In this document: positions 48,354-56,042 of the stretch, piece after piece | Layout of the letters: each line of letters begins with the position of its first letter | Numbering within the stretch: position 1 is the stretch's first letter | Source of the DNA: Kibdelosporangium persicum | GTDB lineage: Bacteria > Actinomycetota > Actinomycetes > Mycobacteriales > Pseudonocardiaceae | DNA: 64,000 nucleotides | NCBI RefSeq assembly: GCF_013280595.1 | Contig: NZ_JAAATY010000003.1 | Coordinates: 372,001-436,000 of the forward strand | Direction of reading: 5' to 3' | Program-made: the position numbers and the translations under genes | Notes under the pieces: generated by a model | Databases searched by the model: none | Told to the model about the DNA's origin: nothing | What the model saw: only the letters and a program-made list of their open reading frames with translations

Positions 48354-51251
48354 TTAGCCGAACAGTTCCACGTGCAGTGAGAACGCCGTGGCGATCTCGG
48401 CCTGCGCCCAGAACCTGTGATACGTGAACGTCGGCGCGGCCCCACCGGCGAGGTAGTCCGCCACCTTGTTCCACTGCGGGTCCGAACGGTAGAACGAACG
48501 GATCGACAAGAACGTGCTGCTCTGGTTGATCGCGTCGCCGTTCGGCATCTTGCCGGTCCAGCCCGGCGGGACGTAGACGCCCTCACCGGTCGACGAGTTG
48601 TACGTGTCGTCGAACCGGCCGTAGTCCGTACGGGTCTCCTGCGTCGCGATTCCGACCGAGTCGGTGTGCTGAAGCATCGCGTTCAGCAGACCCTCACCGG
48701 TCGTCTTCGCGGCCGTGTCGCCGGACTTCGCCGCGTAGTTCAGCAGGACCTTGGCGTAGGAGGCGGCCACGCCGACGTCCTGGCTGTGGTTGAGCACCCG
48801 GACGTGCAGCCCGTTGTTGGCACCGGGGCTGCTCGGGTTCCACGTGTCGGGCGCGCCCGTCCACTCCATGTCGGACGGGATCCGCCAGTTCGCGCCGATC
48901 GTGGTGTTGGCGATGGCCCACGGCACCCACTTGTCCAGGATCTTCTTGGCCCTGGCGTCACCGGTGATCTGGTAGAGCGACGCGAGCCGCTCGAGGCCCC
49001 AGACCTGGAACCCGAACCAGCGGTTGCTGGGCGGGTCACGCCACACCGGGTGCGCGTCGTAGAACATGCCGTAGAAGGTCGGCGTGCCCGCGGGCGGGCT
49101 GCCGTACTGACCTTCCCAGGTGTTCGTGACGCCGCCGGCGATGCCGCCTTCGCTGGACTGCAGCCACTGCAACAGTTCCAGCTGCCGCTCCAGGCTCTTG
49201 GCCCAGTCCGCGGCACCCGTGGCCGATGCGGGCTTCAGGGCCGGGTCGTTCGCCATCGCGTACGCCGCCAACGGGTTCTGGTAACCCTGGTGGCTGGCGC
49301 CGTCACCGATCCGCCATGCCCAGCCGGCGGACGTGTCCGTCGCGCCACCCCACGCGTAGTACCACGACATCAGGTAGTGCGCGCTGTCCTTGCCGGTGCC
49401 ACCGGGGCAGCTCGACGGGCTGGTGCAGTTGCCGATCCGCTTGAAGTACTTGTCGAACATGGCGTACCGCAGGTAGTCGCCCATCTTCGACGCCTTCTTC
49501 ACGACCGCGCTGACGTCCGCGCCCTTGCCCTGCGCGGTTGCCCACTTGTCCGCCAGGAAGGCCACCTGGACGGCCCGCGCGTCCGCGTCAGGCGCGTTGG
49601 TGTACTTCCACTGCTTGGCGTACGAGGCGTCCTTGGTGAACAGGTCAAGGTATCCGTTCGGACCGCCGTGCACGAAGGTGTCACAGGACGGCTGCGGGAT
49701 CGTCTCCCAGACCGACTCGGACGAACCCCGCTGATAGGTGTTCATGTACGCGGGCGCGGTGGTTCCGTCGCCGCACCGGCCGAACTTGTACGTGTTGTCG
49801 ACGTCCAGCATCCAGTGCATGCCGTAGATGTCGTCAGTGCCGTACGCGGCCTTGAGCTCGCCCGCGATGGGGTCCTGACCGACCGGGGTGTTGCTGTCCA
49901 GCACGGCCGGGTACCGGTCCATTCTCGGGTGTTCCGGTGCGTACGTGGCGGGTTTGGCCGGGTTGTACTTGTTGTTGGTCGGCTGGTCGGCGTTCGACGG
50001 GATGATGAACTTCTCCATCGAGGCCCACGCCGCGTTGAACGGCGCCCAGTCGCCCTGGAGCTGGCCGTAGGCGGCTTCCAGCCAGAGGTAGTAGCTGAAC
50101 GCCTCGGACGTGGTCTGGTGCCCGTGGTCCGGCGCCTCGACCAGCAGGGTCTCGATCGAGTGGTACGGCACCAGCAGATCACCGAACTTGCGGAAGTATC
50201 CGCTGTTCGGGTCCTTGATCTTGTTGTACTGGGTGAGGAACGCGGTCTTGAACTCCGGCGTCGACGCGTCGAGCTCGTTCACCGTGAAGGACGCCGCGGT
50301 GTACCCCGTCGCGCTGGCGGTGAAGGTGGCCGATGTGAGCTCGCCGCCGTTCGCCGCCGACGTGATCGTGACGGGCTTGGCCGTGTTCCAGTCGGTGGTC
50401 GAGAAGGACAGTTGCGCCGGGGACACGGTTAGGTCCGCGCTTCCGGTCTTCGCGATGGCCACGGTGACCGGGCCGGTCGGCTGGGTGGCCAGCTTCAGGT
50501 CCACTGTGGCCGATCCGCCCTGGCGGACGTTGACAGTGCCGGGCGTGGCGAGAATCGTCGGCGCACTGAGGACTCGGACGGCCACCGGGCTGGAGATGGT
50601 GGCCAGGCCCTTGTCGTCGTACGCCCTCGCCGTGACCGAGTACTGCCCGGCCGCGGCACCGGTCCAGCTGGCCTCGTACGGGCTTGTCGTGTCGGTGCCG
50701 ACCAGGGTCGTGCCCGCGTAGAACTCGACCTTGCTGATCGATCCGTCGGTGTCGCTTGCCGTGGCGGCCAACGGAATCGCGGTTTGCAGGGCATAGCTGG
50801 AGTTGTCCACCGGACTGGTCAGCTGTACCGAGGGCGCCGCGTTCGGGCCGACGCACGCGGTCCCGTTCACCGCGAAGTCGGTCGGCTTGCCGTTCGCGGT
50901 GCCCTTGCTCCCGTTGAAGCCGAACTGAACCTGGCTTCCACCGGCGATGGCCCGGTTGTAGCTCACGTTGCGGACCGACACGGCGGGCCCGGTCAGGCTG
51001 GCAGTCGCGTTCCACACCTGGGTGATGCGCTGGTTGTCGGGAAACGTCCAGGTCAGATCCCACCCGTCGATCGGGTCGGAGCCGACGTTCTTGATGGTCA
51101 CGGCGGCGCCGAAACCCGTGTTCCACTCATTGGTGACGCTGTATTCGACACTGCAGGACACGGCCGCCGCGGCGGGCTGAGCTGCGACGATCATTGTCGT
51201 CGAGATCAGCCCTGCCGCTACTAAAGCGGGCAGGGCGCGTCTGCGTCTCAT
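48354..51251 (-). CDS. Secreted GH48 exocellulase with CBM2 and two Ig-like modules
   Basis: A 965-residue precursor. After a 29-residue signal peptide come CBM2 (about 30-133, CSVEYSVTNEWNTGFGAAV), an Ig-like module (about 140-228, APSVQLTSPVDNSSYAL), a second beta module (about 232-325) and a GH48 domain from about 330 (EFKTAFLTQYNKIKDPNSGY). GHQTTSEAFSYYLWLEAAYG holds the likely general-acid glutamate. GH48 enzymes release cellobiose processively from reducing ends and act with GH6 and LPMO. A CebR box and promoter lie upstream. The ATG at 51251 follows GAGGAGGATCC. Confidence 0.95.
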   Translation of the reverse strand: MRRRRALPALVAAGLISTTMIVAAQPAAAAVSCSVEYSVTNEWNTGFGAAVTIKNVGSDPIDGWDLTWTFPDNQRITQVWNATASLTGPAVSVRNVSYNRAIAGGSQVQFGFNGSKGTANGKPTDFAVNGTACVGPNAAPSVQLTSPVDNSSYALQTAIPLAATASDTDGSISKVEFYAGTTLVGTDTTSPYEASWTGAAAGQYSVTARAYDDKGLATISSPVAVRVLSAPTILATPGTVNVRQGGSATVDLKLATQPTGPVTVAIAKTGSADLTVSPAQLSFSTTDWNTAKPVTITSAANGGELTSATFTASATGYTAASFTVNELDASTPEFKTAFLTQYNKIKDPNSGYFRKFGDLLVPYHSIETLLVEAPDHGHQTTSEAFSYYLWLEAAYGQLQGDWAPFNAAWASMEKFIIPSNADQPTNNKYNPAKPATYAPEHPRMDRYPAVLDSNTPVGQDPIAGELKAAYGTDDIYGMHWMLDVDNTYKFGRCGDGTTAPAYMNTYQRGSSESVWETIPQPSCDTFVHGGPNGYLDLFTKDASYAKQWKYTNAPDADARAVQVAFLADKWATAQGKGADVSAVVKKASKMGDYLRYAMFDKYFKRIGNCTSPSSCPGGTGKDSAHYLMSWYYAWGGATDTSAGWAWRIGDGASHQGYQNPLAAYAMANDPALKPASATGAADWAKSLERQLELLQWLQSSEGGIAGGVTNTWEGQYGSPPAGTPTFYGMFYDAHPVWRDPPSNRWFGFQVWGLERLASLYQITGDARAKKILDKWVPWAIANTTIGANWRIPSDMEWTGAPDTWNPSSPGANNGLHVRVLNHSQDVGVAASYAKVLLNYAAKSGDTAAKTTGEGLLNAMLQHTDSVGIATQETRTDYGRFDDTYNSSTGEGVYVPPGWTGKMPNGDAINQSSTFLSIRSFYRSDPQWNKVADYLAGGAAPTFTYHRFWAQAEIATAFSLHVELFG

Positions 51252-51279
51252 GGATCCTCCTCTGGCCGTCGTTGGCGTC

Positions 51280-51293
51280 TGGGAGCGCTCCCA
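51280..51293. promoter_or_regulatory. CebR operator before the GH48 gene
   Basis: A perfect TGGGAGCGCTCCCA, 29 bases upstream of the GH48 start codon and four bases after the proposed -10, so CebR would cover the transcription start. Confidence 0.93.
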
Positions 51294-51297
51294 GACG

Positions 51298-51326
51298 ACT
51301 GTAACGGTCCCGAAACAGTCTGTGAA
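51298..51326 (-). promoter_or_regulatory. Candidate promoter of the GH48 gene
   Basis: On the minus strand TTCACA (51326-51321) is followed after 17 bases by TACAGT (51303-51298). The spacing is ideal and the start would fall inside the CebR box. The same geometry occurs at the other cellulose promoters of the window. Confidence 0.6.
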
Positions 51327-51352
51327 GCCCAGTTGGTTGCTACGTTCGGCCG

Positions 51353-52045
51353 GTGTGGTGGAAGAAGCGTGAACCCGTCAAGCCGACAACCGATCAATTG
51401 ATCAGCGCTCTGGGCAGCCCTGACGAGTCAGTGCGCTTCAGGGCAGCCCGCGAGCTGCGTGACCCGGCGGCGGTGAGACCGTTGTGCACAGCGCTGGACC
51501 GAGAGGAACGGTCCGTGGGATTCCCTGGCCCCACTGTGCCTCTGCTGGTCGAAGCACTGGCGCAGATCGGCGGCCAGCAGGCGGAGCGCCACCTGACTTC
51601 CCTGCTGCTGAGAGAAAGGTACTGGCGGCGTGAACAGGGAGACCTCGACTGGTCCCCCGCGACAGACTGGGTCATGCCCGCGCTGGTGGAACTGGGCGGA
51701 GCGGAACTGTTGCTGCGCGCGCTGCTCAACGCGTTGACGGATTCGTGGCCCGACATCAGAAAGCACGCCGCCGACGAGTTCGCGAACATCGCCTTCCGCG
51801 CCACCGACGACGAGGGCTGGACCGGCTTCGACAACGAGCCGATCACCGAACTCCACCGGGCCGCGATGGTGGACGCGCTGTGCCTGAGCCTCAACGACAC
51901 GGATTCCCGAGTCCGGTATTCCGCCGCACTGGCGCTGGGCGACCTTGGCGACGTCCGCGCGATAGAACCACTCCGTCAACGCAGTGACGACCCCGAGATC
52001 TGGCGGCCGGTCCAAGAAGCACTGAGCAAGCTGACACAACGGTGA
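51353..52045 (+). CDS. HEAT-repeat protein
   Basis: A 230-residue soluble protein with HEAT repeats: LISALGSPDESVRFRAAREL near the N-terminus and LCLSLNDTDSRVRYSAALAL near the C-terminus, plus PDIRKHAADEFANIAF between them. Such alpha-solenoids mediate protein contacts; PBS-lyase-type HEAT proteins are similar. The GTG at 51353 has no strong ribosome site. It is divergent from the GH48 gene but carries no sign of a role in cellulose use. Confidence 0.83.
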   Translation: MWWKKREPVKPTTDQLISALGSPDESVRFRAARELRDPAAVRPLCTALDREERSVGFPGPTVPLLVEALAQIGGQQAERHLTSLLLRERYWRREQGDLDWSPATDWVMPALVELGGAELLLRALLNALTDSWPDIRKHAADEFANIAFRATDDEGWTGFDNEPITELHRAAMVDALCLSLNDTDSRVRYSAALALGDLGDVRAIEPLRQRSDDPEIWRPVQEALSKLTQR

Positions 52046-52159
52046 TCGCCAGTCGACGGCCGGTGCTTACTCAAGAAAACGATCGCTGTTGCCGACAACT
52101 GACGTGGGCGAACAGCCCGGATGTGCGGTGGACCAGGACCGGCGGCTCAGGAGTACGGC

Positions 52160-53377
52160 GTGGCGCAACGAAGGGAAGGTCTCGCCGCTCGTCGCGCGGT
52201 GCTCGGCTACAGTCAGGAAGCACTCGCGACGGAAGTGGGCGTCGACTTCACCACGGTCGGGCGCTGGGAGCGCGGAACTCTGACGCCGGCACCGTCGCGG
52301 CGCCCCGCGCTTGCCAAGGTCCTCCGGGTCTCGCTGGACGAGCTGGACACACTCCTGACCCCGGCGAACACGCCGGCGCATGCGGGCAAAGCCTTCTCCA
52401 CCAGGCGTGAAGTGATGATCGATGCTGCCAAGGCAACAGGCGCGGCAATGACGACCCGCATGTTCAATGACGAACACGCCATCGCATCGTCCAGGTTGGC
52501 GGCACCCAACGCCTTGGTCGTCCGGGTCCATCAGGACTACCAAGCCGCTCGGTACAGCGAAGTCGCCCGAGCCCTGCCGTGGGCTGTCGGCTCAGTCGAC
52601 TCGCTGATCGAGGAATGCTCTGGCACCAGGCAACGTGAGGCGTATCGGCTGCGGTACAGCCTCGCGATCGCGCAGGCCAAGCTGGCGAACAAGATCGGCG
52701 ACACCGAAGCCGCCGTACAGGCCGCTGTGACCGCAAGGTCTGCCGCGGAATCGGCGGGAGCGGAGTTCGGCCACGCGGCGGCGGCTTATCAGGAATCGTG
52801 CTCCTTGCTCAACGCGGGTGAACTCCACGAAGCCGACGAACTCTCGATGTCAGCGGCGGATCGCATAGATCCGCGAGAGCCGCAAGGTCTGAGCTGGCGT
52901 GGGGCACTCGTCCTGCTCAGCGCGATCATCGCGGCCCGGCGCGGCGATTCTGCCGAATCCGGACGTCGGCTCGACCATGCCGAGGAGTTGGCCCGCCGGC
53001 TCGGCGCCGACGCGAACATCGGCTGGACCGCGTTCGGCCCGACCAACGTCCTGATCCACAGGCTGTCCGCGGCTGTGGCCTTGGACGACCCGCACACGGC
53101 CCGGACATTCGTCGATCGCATCGATGTCACAGCGATGCCCGCGGGACTGCATGGGAGGCAGGCTCGATATCACCTCGACAGCGCATGGGCCCATGCGTGT
53201 CGCGGCGAAGACCTTCAGGCCGTGATTCATCTGCTCGAGACCGAGCGGGTCGCCCATGAACTGGTGCGTACCAACCCGAATGCTCGTGCTTTGATCGGGG
53301 AGATGCTCGGGCGTGAGCGTCGCGGCGCCGTCCCTGGGCTGCGTGCACTCGCACTCCGCACCGGGGTGATCGTGTGA
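52160..53377 (+). CDS. XRE-family regulator with TPR-like helical domain
   Basis: A 405-residue protein. The N-terminal helix-turn-helix is RRAVLGYSQEALATEVGVDF followed by TTVGRWERGTLTP; the rest is helical with TPR-like repeats (YRLRYSLAIAQAKLANKIGD; GAEFGHAAAAYQESCSLLNA). AGGAG seven bases before the GTG at 52160 sets the start. It is coupled by GTGA overlap to a flavoprotein gene, a gene pair frequent in actinobacteria; the regulator probably controls the pair, but the signal is unknown. Confidence 0.87.
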   Translation: MAQRREGLAARRAVLGYSQEALATEVGVDFTTVGRWERGTLTPAPSRRPALAKVLRVSLDELDTLLTPANTPAHAGKAFSTRREVMIDAAKATGAAMTTRMFNDEHAIASSRLAAPNALVVRVHQDYQAARYSEVARALPWAVGSVDSLIEECSGTRQREAYRLRYSLAIAQAKLANKIGDTEAAVQAAVTARSAAESAGAEFGHAAAAYQESCSLLNAGELHEADELSMSAADRIDPREPQGLSWRGALVLLSAIIAARRGDSAESGRRLDHAEELARRLGADANIGWTAFGPTNVLIHRLSAAVALDDPHTARTFVDRIDVTAMPAGLHGRQARYHLDSAWAHACRGEDLQAVIHLLETERVAHELVRTNPNARALIGEMLGRERRGAVPGLRALALRTGVIV

Positions 53378-53901
53378 GTGATCCGGCTCCTTGGCTTTAC
53401 GTCGTGTCTTCCGCCGCGCCGCCGGTTCTTCGCATCTCGGAGTTCATCACTCAGCTGCAAGCCAAGGGCTGGCAGTGCTGTCTGATCGCGACACCCACCG
53501 CGGCGTCCTGGATCGACCTCGACGAAGTGTCAACGACCACTGGGTGCCTGACACGCGTTCACCCCGGCAGACCGCACCAGCCAGACTCGCTTCCTCGCGC
53601 CGAAGCGGTTGTGGCGGCGCCGATGACCTTCAACTCCATCAACAAATGGGCCGCAGGTGTCAGTGACACGCTTGCTCTCGGTGTGCTCAACGAGATGCTG
53701 GGTGTCGAAATACCCATCATCGTTGCCCCGTGTGTCAAGGCGTCACTGCGGAGTCATCCGGCGTATCAGGAAAGTGTTGCGAGGCTGGCAAAAGCCGGTG
53801 TGTCGATGATCGATCCGGAAACTGTCACCGATCGCGATGCCAACGGGCTCGCGGTCTTCGACTGGCCGCGGATCGTGGATCTGCTGGGCGACCACCGGTG
53901 A
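53374..53901 (+). CDS. Flavoprotein (phosphopantothenoylcysteine decarboxylase-like fold)
   Basis: A 175-residue protein of the flavoprotein superfamily that includes CoaC and lantibiotic decarboxylases: WLYVVSSAAPPVLRISEFIT, AEAVVAAPMTFNSINKWAAG, the PxMxxxxN motif that binds FMN, and IPIIVAPCVKASLRSHPAYQ. It probably binds FMN; its substrate is unknown. The GTG overlaps the stop of the XRE regulator, so they are translated together. Confidence 0.87.
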   Translation: MSDPAPWLYVVSSAAPPVLRISEFITQLQAKGWQCCLIATPTAASWIDLDEVSTTTGCLTRVHPGRPHQPDSLPRAEAVVAAPMTFNSINKWAAGVSDTLALGVLNEMLGVEIPIIVAPCVKASLRSHPAYQESVARLAKAGVSMIDPETVTDRDANGLAVFDWPRIVDLLGDHR

Positions 53902-54063
53902 CCGGTGATTCACACAATCGGGTAGATCACCGCCGTAGACCCATCCGTGCTGGTCAGGTCCCATCACGCCGCATCCACGCCGCTTCGTCGCCCTGGTAAC
54001 GCCACTGTTCGGTCTGGTTGGTTGACAGGCGTTCCGATTCACCAACCTGCCAGGAGATGAACC

Positions 54064-54342
54064 TTGTCCACTGTCGACGAAGCAGACTTCGCCAAGGATG
54101 TGGCCGAGATGGTCGCGGATCACGCGCCACGGCTGTTCGCCATCGTGCTCGAGTACGGAACCCAGGTCGACGCACGCATAGCTGCGTGGGGCATGGAGCT
54201 CGACGAAGGCGCCTACATGACAACAGTCGACGGCAGGAGGCAGTACGCCCTCGCTGACGCGGAAGGAGCCCTGCGATACATCCGCGGCAACCCGGACACG
54301 ACACCACGTCTCGTCTGGGTCGAGGCACCGACACATGGGTGA
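54064..54342 (+). CDS. Small hypothetical protein
   Basis: A 92-residue acidic protein starting STVDEADFAKDVAEMVADHA after a TTG initiator, with AIVLEYGTQVDARIAAWGME and a C-terminal PRLVWVEAPTHG. AGGAG at 54052-54056, seven bases before the TTG, supports the start; an ATG at 54057 is in another frame. Codon bias supports coding. No family is recognised; it looks like a small cytosolic protein. A bidirectional terminator overlaps its stop. Confidence 0.65.
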   Translation: MSTVDEADFAKDVAEMVADHAPRLFAIVLEYGTQVDARIAAWGMELDEGAYMTTVDGRRQYALADAEGALRYIRGNPDTTPRLVWVEAPTHG

Positions 54343-54382
54343 GCCTGTCCCTGGCAGGGGGTGTTGCGCCAGAGACAGGCTC
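54341..54382. terminator. Two-way terminator between convergent genes
   Basis: GAGCCTGTCCCTGGC (54341-54355) pairs with GCCAGAGACAGGCTC (54368-54382) with a single mismatch and a 12-base loop. It begins inside the stop of the small protein gene and ends 19 bases from the end of the convergent DUF4394 gene, so it can serve both. Confidence 0.8.
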
Positions 54383-54400
54383 GCTCAGTGGGTCAGCCGG

Positions 54401-55264
54401 TCAGTGGGCGTCGAGTTGCACCGCGACGTCCGTGACGGGCAGACCGGGCAACGGGAAGTCGCCGACCTTGGTCGCGGCCCCGGTCAGGATCTCGAAGGTG
54501 TAGAACGACCCGAGGCTGCTGCCGGACATCCGGCCTGCGAGGAACCCGGTGTTGGTCAACGTCTTGCCACCGTTCAGATCGCTGTAGATGTCGGCGCCCA
54601 GGTCCGCCTCGAAGGGGACGCCGAACTTCCCGACCGGTGTCAGCACCCCGTCGTTCGGGGGCAGCTGGATGACCAGTTGGTCGTTCGTCGTGTCGCCGTC
54701 GAACAGCAGCGTTCCGGTGTCGGCGTTCAGATCGTTGTTCGTGTACGCGGCAGCCGTCACCCCGTGCAGTGTCAGTGCCTTGTCCTGGGTCGTGACTCCG
54801 CCGACGACGTCGTGGCGGAGGTTCTGCCCGGTGTCGCTGACGATCCGCAGGCGGTCGGCGACCGGGTTGAAGTCGACGCCGAACTTGTTGCCCTGCAGGG
54901 CGTACTGCAGCTGCGACACCTTCGTGAGGGTCGGCAGCGTGGGATCACTGGCGCCGGTCGGGATCTTGACCGTGTAGACGCCACCGCCGCCACCGACCAC
55001 GTACAACTTCCCGTCCTGCACCCGCATGTCGATGCCGACGGCGAACTTGTCGTTGCCGGTGAAACCGGCGATCTGCCTGACCCAGTCGAGTTGCCCTGGT
55101 GTGTTGGTCTTGAACGCGGCCATGACCGTGCCGTCAGACAGAATCCCGAACGCAGGCAGGCTCGGCACCGGCGCCGCGATACTGCTCGCGGGCAGACCGA
55201 CCGCGATCGCTCCGGCGGCCGTCACCGCGACGGCCGCGGCGGCCACCCGCTTCTTGAAACCCAT
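54401..55264 (-). CDS. Secreted DUF4394 protein
   Basis: A 287-residue precursor with an Ala-rich signal peptide (VAAAAVAVTAAGAIAVGLPA). The mature part has DUF4394 features: GILSDGTVMAAFKTNTPGQL, FGVDFNPVADRLRIVSDTGQ and TNNDLNADTGTLLFDGDTTN, consistent with a beta-propeller-like secreted protein. Function unknown. Palindrome copy 4 lies about 69 bases upstream of it, but this serves the gene before it, the RTX-type protein. Confidence 0.88.
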   Translation of the reverse strand: MGFKKRVAAAAVAVTAAGAIAVGLPASSIAAPVPSLPAFGILSDGTVMAAFKTNTPGQLDWVRQIAGFTGNDKFAVGIDMRVQDGKLYVVGGGGGVYTVKIPTGASDPTLPTLTKVSQLQYALQGNKFGVDFNPVADRLRIVSDTGQNLRHDVVGGVTTQDKALTLHGVTAAAYTNNDLNADTGTLLFDGDTTNDQLVIQLPPNDGVLTPVGKFGVPFEADLGADIYSDLNGGKTLTNTGFLAGRMSGSSLGSFYTFEILTGAATKVGDFPLPGLPVTDVAVQLDAH

Positions 55265-55332
55265 TGAGTTGCTCCCCTCATGGTGGATCCGAGGGGTGAA
55301 AAGCTATGCGTCCGTACTGGACATAAGCTGAA

Positions 55333-55378
55333 CTCGTGAGTGTTTGTCAGTGTTCTAACACGGATAAACACTCACGAG
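55333..55378. repeat. Dispersed 3'-end palindrome, copy 4
   Basis: CTCGTGAGTGTTTGTC (55333-55348) and GATAAACACTCACGAG (55363-55378) pair except for one G-T position, which is a wobble on plus-strand RNA. The centre AGTGTTCTAACACG is itself a hairpin with a two-base loop. It lies eight bases after the stop of the leftward RTX-like gene; the next gene is tandem, not convergent. Confidence 0.85.
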
Positions 55379-55385
55379 GGCTGAC

Positions 55386-55874
55386 TCAGAAGGTGAACTC
55401 GCAGTTGTACGTCACTTCCGCGTGGCAGCGGTCGATTCCCTCGCCGCCGTCGACGATGTCGTGGCCCGGGCCACCGACGAGCGTGTCGTTGTCGCCCTCG
55501 CCGTGCAGGACGTCGTTGCCGGCGCCGCCGACGATGTTGTCGTTGCCGGGACCGCCGAGCACGCCGTAACGCCCGGGCGAGTACTCGACGGGGTTGCTGT
55601 GCCCGAAACTGTCGGCGCCCGGTCCCAGGCACGCGACCGCACGACCCGGGCTGGCCTCGGAGAAGATCCAGTCGTCGCCTTCCCGGGCGTCCACCACGTC
55701 CGCCAGGCCCGTCCAGTAGATGTCGTTGCCTTCCGATCCGGTGAACCGCACCGAGAACGGCACGCCGGTCACCGGGTCCAGGCAGGTGCTGCTGCCCGGT
55801 GTCTCCGCTGACGCGGCCGGTGTCACGAGCGCCGTCAGGGCGGCGGCGGTGATCATGACGAACGAGAGTCTCAC
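55386..55874 (-). CDS. Secreted RTX-type calcium-binding repeat protein
   Basis: A 162-residue precursor with a signal peptide (FVMITAAALTALVTPAASA). Repeats of the form GGxGxDxLxG occur: GGPGNDNIVGGAGNDVLHGE, then GDNDTLVGGPGHDIVDGGEG. These bind calcium in a parallel beta roll. Four cysteines suggest disulfides. It is much shorter than toxins or proteases with RTX arrays and carries no catalytic domain. GGAGGAGGAG precedes the GTG. Role unknown, perhaps surface or matrix binding. Confidence 0.88.
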   Translation of the reverse strand: MRLSFVMITAAALTALVTPAASAETPGSSTCLDPVTGVPFSVRFTGSEGNDIYWTGLADVVDAREGDDWIFSEASPGRAVACLGPGADSFGHSNPVEYSPGRYGVLGGPGNDNIVGGAGNDVLHGEGDNDTLVGGPGHDIVDGGEGIDRCHAEVTYNCEFTF

Positions 55875-56042
55875 TGCGGTTCTCCTCCTCCGAATGGCGG
55901 AAACACAATCCGGCCGAACACCGCCGGTATTTCCGTTCCCCTTGCCACGGTCACGGTGTCCTCATACCGTCGCCACCACAGATTGGTCATCGCGACTGGA
56001 TGAGATCTGAACGGCGACTGGACGCGGTGGAGGTGGGGGTGC

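Noticed and set aside
48417-50432. 671-codon plus-strand open frame
   Set aside because: Antisense to the GH48 gene; Arg/Val-rich composition and no motif. The GH48 domains on the other strand are unmistakable.
55386-55874. RTX toxin or protease
   Set aside because: Only a short calcium-binding repeat region is present, with no catalytic or pore-forming domain and no type I secretion genes.
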